Shown here in pieces: positions 34,131 through 45,400 of a stretch of 64,000 bases of DNA. Source of the stretch: Lentinus brumalis (taxonomy: Eukaryota; Basidiomycota; Agaricomycetes; Polyporales; Polyporaceae). The stretch is taken from assembly GCA_001792895.1 (NCBI GenBank), contig MARA01000006.1, positions 1,116,001-1,180,000 on the forward strand, read 5' to 3'. Every line of letters starts with the position of its first letter. Position 1 is the first letter of the stretch. The notes under the pieces were generated by a model. The model was given only the letters and a program-made list of their open reading frames with translations, made no database searches and was not told the origin of the DNA. The position numbers and the translations under genes are program-made.

Positions 34131-35616
34131 TTACTCTGCTGGGGGTCTGGGGACGCGTCGTTTGGAGGATACGAGGGCGCTTCGACAACGGGCGGCGTCA
34201 GTGAGACGGCAACAGCTGGAGAGGCAGCTACGGTGCTGGGTATTGGCTCCCGTTCTCGTGCAGAAGGGGGAATTTGCGCAGCAGCAGCAGCTAGCGACGT
34301 CGACGACTTGGGAGTCGGTCGCGCGGGACGTCGGGTGAGGACGTGAGGGATACTTAGTGCGGAAGGCAGTGTGGTGTACCGTCTTGACAAAGTTCGTGAG
34401 CGCACCATCGCGGCGCTCGACCAAGCGCGACCGGAGGCGCAAGCTGCACAGTTTTGACGTGATGATCTTGAATTTTGAGCAGACGGCGTCCATAGTCGGA
34501 CGCGCCTCTGGCGCATCTTGGACCATCAGCGCGACCAGAGGCTCTATAAACATCAGGTTCGTGTACACCTAGACATCGGACGCGTCAGCTCGTCGGTCAT
34601 GGACCGAGCAGGGTGAGCCAACCTGCAAGAAATCGCCCCGGATCAGATTGCCCATGTAGTACACGTCCGTGCGGAACGGATTCGCTGGCGAATACGGGTC
34701 CTTCTGGAATTCCGGCACCGACTTGTCACCTCCGAAGATGGGCACCTCCAGGGGGTTCAGATCGTTCGGACTATATCTTCGTGACAAGCCGAAGTCCGCC
34801 AGGTAATACCTGATTGGACGTGCCGTACGTGTATACGGCTGTACGTATCTCCTGAAGTCGCGCGTCTTCTGTGTCGCGGTGGGGTGGAACATGTCGGGAA
34901 GTATGGGCTTGGAGTCCATCATGATGTTGAGGGTCATGATATCTCTGGTTCGCGTTCTCGCCAACGCGAGCATGCGAACAGTGGCTGCGACAACATACCG
35001 ATGTGCGACGTGGTGTTCGTGCATGAATTGTAGGCCCTAGGCCGCAATGTCGACCGTCAATCAGACGTCTGTTCGAACGATGAGTGCGTACCTCAAACAC
35101 CTGATGGAAAAATTCGACGGCCTCACCGACAGTCGCAAATGACGGGTCGTTGTACTCTCGTAGGAGAGGCATGACCACTAACTGGATATCATCGACATGT
35201 GGGTCTTGCAGCACCTCGAGGTAGGGAATGCAGTGGTTATGAGAGTCGTCAGACAAGGGTGGTTCTGTGAGATAGCGCCCTATCTCCACTTCATGCGGAT
35301 GGTCCGACTTGTCTACCTGCTTGATAGCGACAATCTCGCCGTCCTTCGTCCTGACCGCATCAATAACCTGAGTGTGCTACGCCCAATCAGCATACAAAGC
35401 TTACCAGACAGCAAGAGCACACACCATGAGTCGCATTCCGTCTTCGCATGAGATGATCATTCAGTTCGTCCCTTTCCACGACGGCGTCCAGCCGGGGCTG
35501 AATCTGGGACGCAGTTCGTATCCCCGTCCTTTGAGCCAGTCATGTCGTTCGCGCCAGTATAACTCCCTCTCCGAGAGCAAGCCACGCTTGGAAGAATCAG
35601 TTCGTGGCTGACGCAT
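34131..35616 (-). pseudogene. K6: kinase-like pseudogene, subfamily A
   Basis: Starts MRQPRTDSSKRGLLSERELY and follows K5 closely, but the codon after SWKGTN is TGA (35463-35461) where K5 has AAG, stopping the protein at about 55 residues. Beyond it the gene is still recognisable: IVAIKQVDK, HNHCIPYLEV, micro-exon with HEHHVAHR, HRD, DIMTLNIMMD, YYLADFGLSRRYS, GGDKSVPEF, DVYYMGNLIRGDF, ARPTMDAV. Near 34355 one extra A (minus strand) shifts the tail; the ancestral frame would read IPHVLTRRPARPTPK and run on, without the usual stop, to 33956 through a hydrophobic stretch. Two independent lesions make loss of function likely. Confidence 0.75.
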
Positions 35617-35910
35617 GGCTGGTCCGGGATGTGGGAGGAAGAGGGTGAAGGAGGTCTCGGAGGGATTGCTGAACACGGAGCAAACTGCCACACGAGACGC
35701 GGGACGCGCGTGCCCGGTTCCTGGTTGCCGTGAGCCATATTTGGTTATTTGTGGGTGCACTAACATAGACGCTCGGACTTTGCCACGCACAGCGCTTGCC
35801 ACTTGCCGTGAACCGCTGGCCTGAAAGCTCTCATCGCGCTCGCCCCTTCTCCGATTCCTCGACTCAGATCGCAAGTTGTCGTACAAAGCACTTCTCCTTC
35901 TGCCCTCAGC

Positions 35911-36330
35911 ATGTCTCAGTCATCTGTATGCGCGATTCCCCGTACTTACGATGTGGTTACGTTGACTCATTGGATGCTACAGACGGCTTCTAGGCGTTCC
36001 GGCGATAAGAGCAGCAAGTCGGACGTTTCCAAGGGTAATTGCCGCCTGCAAAAGTCCCCAGCTCCCTTCTCGGAGCTTTGAAACGCTTCAGCGCAAACTA
36101 TCAGCTCAACCGCGCCCAAGATCTGCAACACTGTGTTCGCACATGTGTGATATCCATAGGCCGCCGCACTCCGCTCATAGCGCTGTCCCCGAAGAAGACT
36201 GTTGAAGGCTTCGTTGGCGCGTTCTTCAGCACCATCGTCTTCGGTCTGCTGTGGGTCACTTATTTACTTCTTGCGATTCGATTACATGATCTACCCCATG
36301 CACGACCATGATGATGAAGAGGAGGAGGGG
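35911..36330 (+). pseudogene. P6: partner-family remnant joined to a CDP-diacylglycerol synthase fragment
   Basis: MSQSS, then a GTATGC donor and a CTACAG acceptor, then TASRRSGDKSSKSDVSK; the core SLLGALKRFSANYQLNRAQD follows in another frame after a stop, so the partner gene is broken. From about 36156 the same frame continues RTPLIALSPKKTVEGFVGAF, a CdsA/CDS1-type phosphatidate cytidylyltransferase signature. The stretch continues with LRFDYMIYPMHD in the next frame. Only about 60 residues of that enzyme remain. It sits 295 bp from the decayed K6, in the position a partner should have. Confidence 0.65.
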
Positions 36331-36566
36331 GTATCTAGCACTGGGTTAACCGCCCGGGACACTGTACAACATGACAACTCGACGCGCTATCGTGCCGCGT
36401 GCGCGGTCATGGCGCGCGAGACGAGTTCGCTGAGCGCGATCTGATCTCGTTCGCGCTCAGTATAGCGCCGACTAGCCTTCAAGGTCTCAAGATCACAAGC
36501 CCTCCTTCCCTCTCATCTCATCGCAGAATACCTCCTACTTATCTGCAACCTGTCTCAGTCGAAGGC

Positions 36567-37989
36567 ATGCCCACATCCGCTGAAGTGGCTATGAAGCTGC
36601 TGGACCACGAGTTGTGGTGGCGTGACCGGTACGACTGGTTTCAAAGCTGCGGGTATACATTACGTTCACGCTACAAGCCGGACTGGGTGGCCTCCTGGAA
36701 GGGTTCACCGATACCGTTTGCTCACCTTCTTTCTTTTGATGGGATACCGCAATTGGTGAGTGGACATACTTACTCCGAGTCATCGTTAAGCGTTAACTGA
36801 TGTCATCATTACCAGGCACCCGTGGTGCTCGACGCCGTACGCAATTCTGACGGAGAGTTCGTTGCCTTAAAACGGATCAAGACGTCCATCCACCCTTTTG
36901 AGTTAGAGATCGGGAAATACCTTTGCTCCCCTCCTCTTTCCTCTGACAAGCGCAATCATTGCTGTCCCATCCTGGAGGTCTTGCAAGATCCCACCGATGC
37001 GGACGTACATATCATCGTCATGCCCTTTCTGAGAAAGTTCTACGATCCCAAGTTCGTGACTGTAGGGGAGGCTATCGACTTTTTCCGTCAAGCGTTCGAA
37101 GTAGGTCAGAGGCTCGGTCGATACCATCCGTATTCGCTGACAGTCATCCAGGGCTTGCAATTCATGCATGAACATCATGTAGCGCACCGGTAAGGTATGT
37201 CACCTCGAACTTTGCACTGCGTCTGACACATCTAAAAGCGACTGCATGAGGCTCAACATCATGTATGATCCCCGCCCTATGTTCCCCGAGCCCTACCACC
37301 CTATGTCCACGTTACAGTCGCTCAACCTTCAAAGAGACGTGTTCTATTATACGCGGACCAGACGCCCCTGCAAATACTATTGGACCGATTTTGGCCTATC
37401 TCGCCGATACGAACCGGACAATACAAACCCCGTGGAAGAGATCATCTTTGGAGGAGACCGTACCGTTCCCGAGTTCAAGGACCAGAACCTCTTCACACAC
37501 AACCCCTTCCACACCGACGTATACTGCCTGGGGAACCTGGTCAAAGAGGACTTTCTACAGGTTCGTCTTTCCTGTGTTTTCCGCTCTTCGCCGCGGTGGA
37601 CTGACCACGGGGATGTGGCCCATTTGCAGAAATACTCGAGCTTGGAGTTCATGTACGGTCTGATCGGCCAAATGATTAAGCCCAACCCTGAACATCGCCC
37701 CACGATGGACGATGCACTCGGTGCTTTGGACGCACTCATTTCCAAGCTTCCCTGGTGGAAGTTACGCGCGCGACTGAGGGATCGCCGCGACGACGCAGTC
37801 CTGGCTTTCCTGAAGGACGTTGTGCATACTTTCCGCACTACTTTCTACATACTCTTGCGTCTCCCTGCGATTCCATCCCTTCCCGAAAGGGCCCAACCGG
37901 TCGAACGCCGTGAACGCGCCGGACTGGGACGGCTCATCCCACGCTTCCATCGTAAAGCTGCAGCGAGTGCCCCTGGTCCGGTCGCGTAG
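36567..37989 (+). CDS. K7: kinase-like protein, subfamily A, unpaired
   Basis: Exons 36567-36755, 37152-37189 (the 38-nt exon), 36816-37100, 37239-37560 and 37630-37989 when listed without order; in order they are 189, 285, 38, 322 and 360 nt, giving 397 aa. Starts MPTSAEVAMKLLDHELWW. Lys82 in VALKR, HRD at 170-172, Asn177, DFG at 221-223 (YYWTDFGLSRRYE), GGDRTVPEF, DVYCLGNLVKED, HRPTMDDA. The C-terminus is longer than in its relatives, with a basic tail (ERRERAGLGRLIPRFHRKAA). The N-terminal exon lacks the EDG motif, reading FDGIPQL instead. It has no intact partner; the P6 remnant lies upstream on the same strand. Predicted intact. Confidence 0.8.
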
Positions 37990-38421
37990 CTTACCAGTGT
38001 CCCTGACGAATACCCTTGCTATCAAATTATCCTTATTTACGTCTGTGCCCTTCCAGTGACCTCCGCATGCTATCGCTGGCTCTCCCTCATACCTGTTGTC
38101 CCCGTGCTTCATCCTCAATATGTCTCTCCTCGTATCGTGGTGGGATTCATGCTTCTGGGCCTGACGGATTGCGTTTAGCCCATGAAGTAGACGGGCATGT
38201 ACAGCGACAAGCTACATTGAATTCTGTATGTAATGATGCCGCCGTGGAAGGCCAACAACTGAACAGTTTCCAATGCATCTGTCGAGTGAACAGGCATCTG
38301 CAAGGCTCGCCGGCAACAATGAAGGGTCTCCGAGGACGCGGCACAGGTATCCATCTCGAGAGACTACGCCGATTCCAGAGTACTGTACCACCAGAGTGGC
38401 GGCCATCGAACCCGTCTTGTC

Positions 38422-39191
38422 TTACCTCCGACTTCCCGCAGCCATGTGCAGATCGAGCTCACCGACGAGGCTCTGAGACTGGCGGTGGGTGCCGCGCTCG
38501 CGGTCCGGAGGGCTGCGCACCTTACGGTTGCGAGCCCGACCACTAGTAGTCAACCGTGGCGGGTGGTAGTCGTCGTCGTCCGGAAGGACAGGGGTCAGCA
38601 TCCACTGCTGTCCGTCGTAGATGGTCGAGATATTATCAGATGGATCCGAAAAATTGCTGGCTGACCGCGTGTCTGCAGAACAGTCGTCCATACGCAACTT
38701 GCTCCGGTTATCCGGGTTGTTGGTGGCTACCAACGTCACCGTACTCCAGTTGGCCGGGTCTGCACACCAGAATGCCCGCTTCTGGTGGTTGACGGCTCCG
38801 AGCACCTGCAGCTGCGGGGAGTTCGCCGCCTCGTCGGCGTAGCCATCAAGGTCGCTGACCACGTCGCCGAGCTCCGAGAGGGACGCGTTGTGGCTCGGAG
38901 CATCGCGCGACTTCGGCTCAGGTTCCGAGTCGCTCTCCTGCGGGACGGGAACACGACGAACGGAGCGACTCCGCACGCTGTAGTCGGCAGTGTCGAGGGG
39001 GTGTTGCGAGATGATGCCGTCTCATCACTGGGCGAGTGATAATGTCCCGACGAAGGTTCGGCGGGAAAAGAGGGTACACCGGGCAGCGGCTTGTTGAGTT
39101 GTTCCTCAGCCTCCGGAGCTTCGACGCTCTCCGCCGGCCCACTGAACGACTCGGAGTCATCGTGACTCTTAGGGTCACCGTAGAGTGCCAT
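38422..39191 (-). CDS. Hypothetical protein, possible frameshift
   Basis: Reads MALYGDPKSHDDSESFSGPA on the minus strand, Glu/Pro/Ser-rich, to HYHSPSDE near 39020. The good reading then continues one frame over as DGIISQHPLDTADYSVRSRS and on through VVSDLDGYADEAANSPQLQV, FWCADPANWSTVTLV and PVLPDDDDYHPPRL to a stop at 38422. GATGAGACGGC near 39020 would restore one frame if it were one G longer. The sequence looks largely disordered and acidic, with one short ordered block (WCADPANWSTVTL). No family recognised; exon structure is unresolved and the two parts may not be one gene. Confidence 0.4.
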
Positions 39192-39359
39192 GGAGTGCAG
39201 TCAGGCTGGCGGGGCGGCTTGGCGTGGGACGAGGTGTGGCCGAAGGATCAAGCAAACGCGTCCCAGGGAGCGAAGTATCGCGCAGTTCATGACAACGTCG
39301 AAGTACAAGATCGCATACCGCGCAGTCGCATCCTTTCATCGTGGACTCGCGAAGTAGCA

Positions 39360-40200
39360 GATTGTCACGGCGTAGCTGTGACTCGCAGACCGGGTATGCG
39401 TAGGACGGGAGCTGAGTGGGGAGTGTTGGGCAGGAGAGCTGCTGCCAGAACGACTATGGCCTGGGCCGAAGGAGCGGAGACGTGTCTACTACTGTCTCGG
39501 AAACTGGAAAACTTGAAGTGGCTCCCCAACGCGCCCCGCATCTGAATCTTCAGGTCCTTGACGGTGAGTGCCCCACGACGCTTCAGCCGGCGACCCATGT
39601 TCCCAAGCGCCTGGAGTGCGTGGTCGTCCTTTGCTCGAGGGAAGTTATAGCCTGACCGCAAGTCAGGTCATTCACGATGAATGATGGGGGCGGCGCATTC
39701 TACCCACGGATAAACAAATCGCCTCGGAGTCTAGGGTCAAAGACAGGAGTCGGAATCCGCTCCGGCACAATGAGCTGAGGGCCAGGTATCAGCTCGTGCA
39801 CTGTAACGTGGTCAACGGTAAGCTCGGGAATGAGAGGCGGTGCGTTGAGCAGGGAGTTGAGCGTAGGGAACGTCTCGTCATGAGCTTGCCAAAGGCTATA
39901 TGTCAAGCAGTCAGCATCATTTACACGTATTGGGCGACGCAACCCACCTGGACTTGATAGAGCGATTGTTAGACTGGTCCGCTTGCGCAGGAGATCGAAC
40001 AGAGGGTTCACGAGATACTACTCGTCCCATTTCGACAAGGTAGACTGGACGTCCGTGAGGGTGGTCTAAGTAACAGAAGGGGCTGTATTGTCGCGACGGC
40101 GAGTGCCTTCAATGACTCTTATGTCGTCCGAAGACCTTGCGCCGCCACACAACGTCTCGTGTCGCCCGGGCAACGAGTGAGAAAAATACCAAGCCCCTTC
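39360..40200 (-). CDS. Possible hypothetical gene, unresolved model
   Basis: On the minus strand a frame reads HGRPVYLVEMGRVVSREPSV, then a phase-2 intron (GTGGGT...ATATAG, about 39949-39898), then SLWQAHDETFPTLNSLLNAP and LIPGPQLIVPERIPTPVFDP to GDLFI. A GTGGGT donor in phase 1 can then join YNFPRAKDDHALQALGNMGR and RRGALTVKDLKIQMRGALGS. The start is not fixed; an upstream exon beginning MPPKLKGLG near 40210 is possible. No family recognised. The agreement of phases at two junctions is the only support. Confidence 0.3.
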
Positions 40201-40870
40201 AGTTTCGGTGGCATTTCGGGCAGTGTCAACGAGCCCCGTGAATCTAGGACAAAGACGGTAACTGCTGTTGTAACAGGTCGATGCGGGACATGAGAACAGG
40301 GCAGGAAGTGGAGGAGGAGTTGTGAAAACGTGTGTCCGCCGGAAAGCCAAGTTCTACGGAGCGCCTTTGCCTTCCCACGCGCGCCCACAACTGTCCTCCC
40401 GCCGTCATGGTTCATCGCATCTGGACGACTCCTCAATTCAATCTATGCGTCCCCTGCTCGTGTACGGCGAATATTTTGACTGCAGCCACCTCTTCGGTCT
40501 TGTCATGAACCCTGGTTGGAACTAGCCTGCCCCGGGGACGCGTCAAGTATCATACATACATACAGGTTCTTTGTCGTCAGCGGGAACCGTCGAGCATCGA
40601 ACAACACCCGGGACGTCAACTTCTTCCGAGTGAGGAAGCTCTGCTACGCTGTTGTTGTTGCCTCATGGAAACTGTGTTGTGTTGGTTGCCAAGCCGTGGA
40701 CCTCGGAACAGGTGAGTACTGAGTGCTCACTTCAAAGCTTCTCGATCAGAGAAGGCGAGTACAACAACGCTCGTGGCCGTCAAACAAAAGGCCTTCCTAG
40801 GCACTGATAACGCAGCTCGCCATCGGTGCTCTGAACTTCGCTCGCTTTCCCTCCTCTACTGTCTTTCGCT
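40201..40870. other. Upstream region of K13 with a partial subfamily-B element
   Basis: TTCCCACGCGCGCCCACAAC at 40372-40391 is close to the element of K8, K10 and K11 but stands about 480 bp from the K13 start; a 5'-UTR intron could explain the distance. A short CATA repeat occurs near 40552-40564. Confidence 0.4.
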
Positions 40871-42255
40871 ATGGGATCCCCACCTTCGATTGAAGACGAC
40901 CCACACAAGGACCATCCTCTCTACTGGAAGAACTTTGAGGGCGGCCTCCTCGAGCCCGAGTTCTTCTGGATAGATCACCAGCAATGGTTCGCAGACGCTG
41001 GCTACATGCTTCGTCCTCGCTTCCGACCAGACTGGCAGCCATCATGGCAGCCTAAATCGAACAAGCTGTGGTTCCAGTGCGAAGACGGGGACACAACCAT
41101 TGTGAGCTTCATCTCTGGTGTGTGGTCTACATATACTCACCTGATCGTCCCCGCAGCGTGAGTCTATTATGGACGCTGTCCGGATATCAGACGGCCGCAT
41201 CGTCACGATCAAAAGAGTTCAGAAACATTACACCCCCTGGGAAGAGAGCACAATGCGCCGTTTTTCCACAGAACCCCTTGCATCCGACCCCCATAACTAT
41301 GCGATACCTCTTCACGACACCATCCAGCCCCCTTGGGATGACGACATCATTTTTTTGATCATGCCACACTTCATCCGAATACACAAACACAAGTACGCTA
41401 CTGTCGGAGAGGCTATAGAGTGCTTCCGTCAGTTGTTTGAGGTAAGTTTGACATCACTTGGCTCCGCAATCCATTATATGTAAAGTATTTCTGCACAGGG
41501 CCTGCGTTTCATGCATCGTAACCTCGTCGCCCACTGGTGAGATGAATCGCGACTCCTCTGCTTCCCGCTCTCGTTGATGCAGCGCGTACAGCGACATTCA
41601 GATGGTGAATATCTTGATGGACCCCGTGCCGCTGCTCTCGGAGATCCCCCACCCCAACTTCCCCAAACGAAGCTACGACTTTAAGCGCAAGGTCAAGCAG
41701 CACACCCGTACCGAATGCCCCACCAGATACTACATCATCGACTTCGGCCTGTCGCGCACGTTTTCTCCAGGGCAGGACCTGGTAGCGCCCGTATCGTACG
41801 GGGGCGACAAGTACGTTCCCGAGTACAGAGACCCTGCCCGCGCTGTGTCCAATCCGTTTGCGATCGATGTCTACTGCCTCGGTAACCTGATGCGAGAGTG
41901 GTTTGTAGATGTGCGTCTTCTCCTCGACTCTGTGATTGCAGGCGCGCTGACCGTCTAGTATCTACTGCAGAACAGCCGCAGCCTGGACTTCTTGAGACCG
42001 CTCATTGAGGAGATGACGCGCAAGGTTCCTGAAGAGCGGCCGACGATAGATGCGGCGTTTAAATGGTTCGAAGAGCTGCGTATGTCCCTTTCCCAATGCA
42101 CGCTGCGGTCGCGATTTGTCTACCGCGACGAGTTTCTCGTGGGCAGGATGTACCGGGCTTGTCGACACGTCATCCGCACCGCAAAGTACCTCCATCGTGG
42201 TCTTCCCGCGCTGCCCACCCCGCCCCCATTGCCTCCCCACAAGTTCGACACATGA
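40871..42255 (+). CDS. K13: kinase-like protein, subfamily B
   Basis: Starts MGSPPSIEDDPHKDHPLYWK. Motifs: FFWIDHQQWFADAGYMLRPR (Ile replaces the usual Arg of FWR); SWQPKSNKLWFQCEDG; IVTIKRVQK; DPHNYAIPLHDT; micro-exon GLRFMHRNLVAH; HCD as CAC TG + C GAC; VNILMDPVPLL; YYIIDFGLSRTFS; GGDKYVPEY (Tyr replaces Ser); DVYCLGNLMREW; ERPTIDAA; LPTPPPLPPHKFDT end. No break. It lies apart from the main B block, tail to tail with the ABC transporter about 200 bp away. Confidence 0.8.
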
Positions 42256-42452
42256 GACGAGGGAGGTGTGCAGCGTCCATGCATCGATACGCTCTCACTC
42301 ACCTCAGCCTGTTGTAATCGTTGATGATATTAGATCCTTATCCGCAATGCGGACCTCGGCACGACGCTGCCTGATCTATAAATTTCCATGTAACCGTAGC
42401 AGCCGTACTTGTACTTGCAACAAACCGACTGGCCGCGCATCGGCCCTTCGCC

Positions 42453-45400
42453 TCAAATCGAACAGCCTTCGAGCGAACCCGAAGGTCGCGCAACACATCC
42501 CGCCATCGTGTACAAAACATCCTTGTCACTGCTCTCATCTACTAAGCCGCGGAAGTATCCGCCTTTCTTATGGAGTAAGTCACTGGGCTTGTCGTATTCA
42601 ATCTACACATGTTGCATCAGCAAACGCGTAGACCGGTGGAAAGCAGTATAACTCACGATGTTCCCTGCGTCGAGCACCATCTGATGTCACTCGGAGTCAG
42701 CACTGCAGGTATGATAGCTGACGACGATACATGAGGCGCCTTACAATTTTGTCTGCGTCCATGATGCTTTGGAGTCGATGCGCGACGGTCAGGACAGTTA
42801 CGTCTCGTCCGAGCTCTTCGCGCAAAGACTTCTGGATGATCGTATCCGTCTCATAATCTGTGCCTGCTAGTCAGTTCAGTTCGAACGAAATTGCACACTT
42901 CCCGACGCACCAACCGCGGATGTCGCTGTCAAGGTGTAACACCGTCAACCTACGGGATCGCCTCTGATTCGCTTGAGAATGCGCACCTTCATCCAGGATA
43001 AGCAACTTGCTCCGCCTTACGATAGCCCGAGCAAGCGCAATGATTTGCCTCTGCCCCACAGAAAGGTTGCTCCCCCACCGGCGACCTCAGAATCAAGCGT
43101 GATACGGGCATGGTCGCCTTCTTCCTGGAGAGAGAACAATCCTGCGGAGCGGAGTGCCTCGTTGAGCATCGCATCGTCGTGCTGGCCGAAGGGGTCGAGA
43201 TTCTGCCGCAGGGACCCGCTCAGGAGTTCTGGCTAACATAGACCCGCTCAGGAGTTAACACTGCGAGATGTGGAGGTAAGGAGGAAGGGCATACCATCTG
43301 GGGGATGATGGTGATGTTGGATCGCAGAGCGTCCAGGTTAATCGACCCGGTCTGAATGCCGTCGTAGTAGACTTCGCCTTCGGTCAGGATGCAGCGAAGG
43401 AGGGCGAGTGTCAGAGAGCTCTACAGACATCAGTCAGCCCGACCGTGTACGAAGATTAGATAGATTTGGAGGCATTGTCGACTTACCTTTCCGCTGCCTG
43501 TGCGGCCCACTGAAATGATCTCATCAGCATTCAGTCACCGAGTACTTCGATCCTGAGGCTCACCGATACCGATGCGCTCGCCAGATTTGACCTCGAATGA
43601 GAGGCTGTGGAGCACAGCTGGGCCGTCCTGTGGGCGAGATTATAAGAATTAGACGTCTAGGAAGGCGGTGAGAACCTACTGCGGAGTAGCGGGCAGTCAG
43701 CTTCTCGACGCGCAAGCCACCGCTGGCAGGCCAGTATGCGGGCGGCACACCCTCCGTCGTGGGCTTGGGCTCCTGCTCAATGATCATGTACTGCTGAATT
43801 CGCTCCAAGCTGTATCAACCAGATAGGTCAGACTACGCGATACCCCCTCCCGACGGTATGTGCTGACCTGTTGGCTGCATGAAGTCATATGTCAATTCCA
43901 TCAGATCGTGAAGAGCGAAGGACGCGACACGCACCCGTAACCTGGAACTCATAAAACATCTGCAGCCACGGAAGGATGAAACTGCTGAACCCGACTGCCA
44001 TTGCCATCGCAAAGCCGGCATTCGACGCGCTTAAAGTCGCGCCGTACGTCAGGTATACCGCAAGGACGGCGGAGAGTGCCGCGCCTAGGATGTCCACCCG
44101 GATCGTCACCCAGCTATGCCACGTATTACAGGGTCAGCACAATGTGGCCATGTAGAGATAGAGGAGGTGTGCTCACCGGTTGAGTGCCTCATACGTTAAC
44201 CCTGCGCGGTTATACCGGTCCATTCGGGCGTACGACTCCGCCTTAAACGCCTCCTGTGCACCATACGCGCGGATCGATACTGCGAAACGCTTGAAGTCAT
44301 GATACTGGCACAAACGCAAGACATTACTGCAAAGACACGCACCAAGACCAGCGATCGCGGACCCGAAGTGCCCCAAGACAGGCGCCTTAGCATTGCTCAT
44401 CTCGCGCTTTACCGACAGCTGTGCGCGCATGTAGACCTGGCTGATGAGTACCCGAGAACGGCGACAACGGTGGCGGGCACGATGAAGATAGGCAGCATGA
44501 ACACCACGGTGCCGACTTTTAGGAGCATGAATATCGCGCCTTCGACGACGGAGTGCAACTCGCGGGCTACTTCACTGTCGACTACATGAGGGTTAGCTTC
44601 GCGTGTGGAGAGACGTATAGGAGGGAGATAAGACCACACCGGATTGTATGTCTGCAGTGCAGCGTGCGATGATGCGGGAGGTCGGGGTGATGTCTAGCCA
44701 CCTGAGAGCGGCGAATGGTCAGCATCCACATGGACAGCGATAAGATCGCTCCAACGTACCTCAAAGTGGTGCCGAGCACGGAAACGACTAGTTGCTTGTG
44801 AATGAACCGCGAAGCGCGGATGTTCCCGTACACATATAGCCACCAGGACATCGCGTACACCGCGAGGGTAATCAAAACTACTAGACAGTAGACTGTAACA
44901 TAGCTGGCGGATATCCCATCAGGATGCGTCTTGAGTAGAGTCGCAAAGGGATGGACATACTAGGTATTCGAAACTTCAGAAGATGCACGGTCTTCGTATT
45001 GTGCCGCCCATAACCCGAGGAAGTAGGTCTGCACAACTCGCACTATGAGCGCTCGGCCCTGCTAATCAGGGAGAGACGTTCATACCTGACCGTTGATGAG
45101 GAGATGCGTCATGACCAGCGTGCCGATATAGAGCGTCCAGTACGCCGGGAGCCACGCTGCCTTCGCGACACTGCCAAAGTACACCATGACTGTCCGCGCA
45201 TGTTGTTCAGAAGATCTTCACCCCCTGCCCTCACTGTGCACTCACAAGCTTTCCACCCAACGCGACCAACGCTGATCTCTTCCGCAACGACAAGCTTCCC
45301 ATCCTTCTTCTCAGCTTCTCCTTCGAGCGGGGTCGCATCAATCTCTTCTTCCGCCTTCTTCATTTCCTCCTTCTCAGCTGCGAGTTCAGCCTGGAGTTCG

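Noticed and set aside
40066..40436. Overlapping minus-strand frames of 94 and 105 codons upstream of the 39.4-40.2 kb gene
   Set aside because: They disagree with each other, one starts with TTG or GTG, and neither joins in phase; only a possible exon start (MPPKLKGLG) is mentioned with the gene model.
20950..41540. HWD catalytic motif in subfamily-B kinases
   Set aside because: Trp comes from reading into the GT donor. The spliced codon is TGC or TGT, so the motif is HCD.
1081..42255. Assignment of the kinases to the FunK1 family
   Set aside because: FunK1 members usually show a different DFG-region context; the DFGLS[RS] and split HRD/HCD seen here do not fit what I know. Left unassigned.
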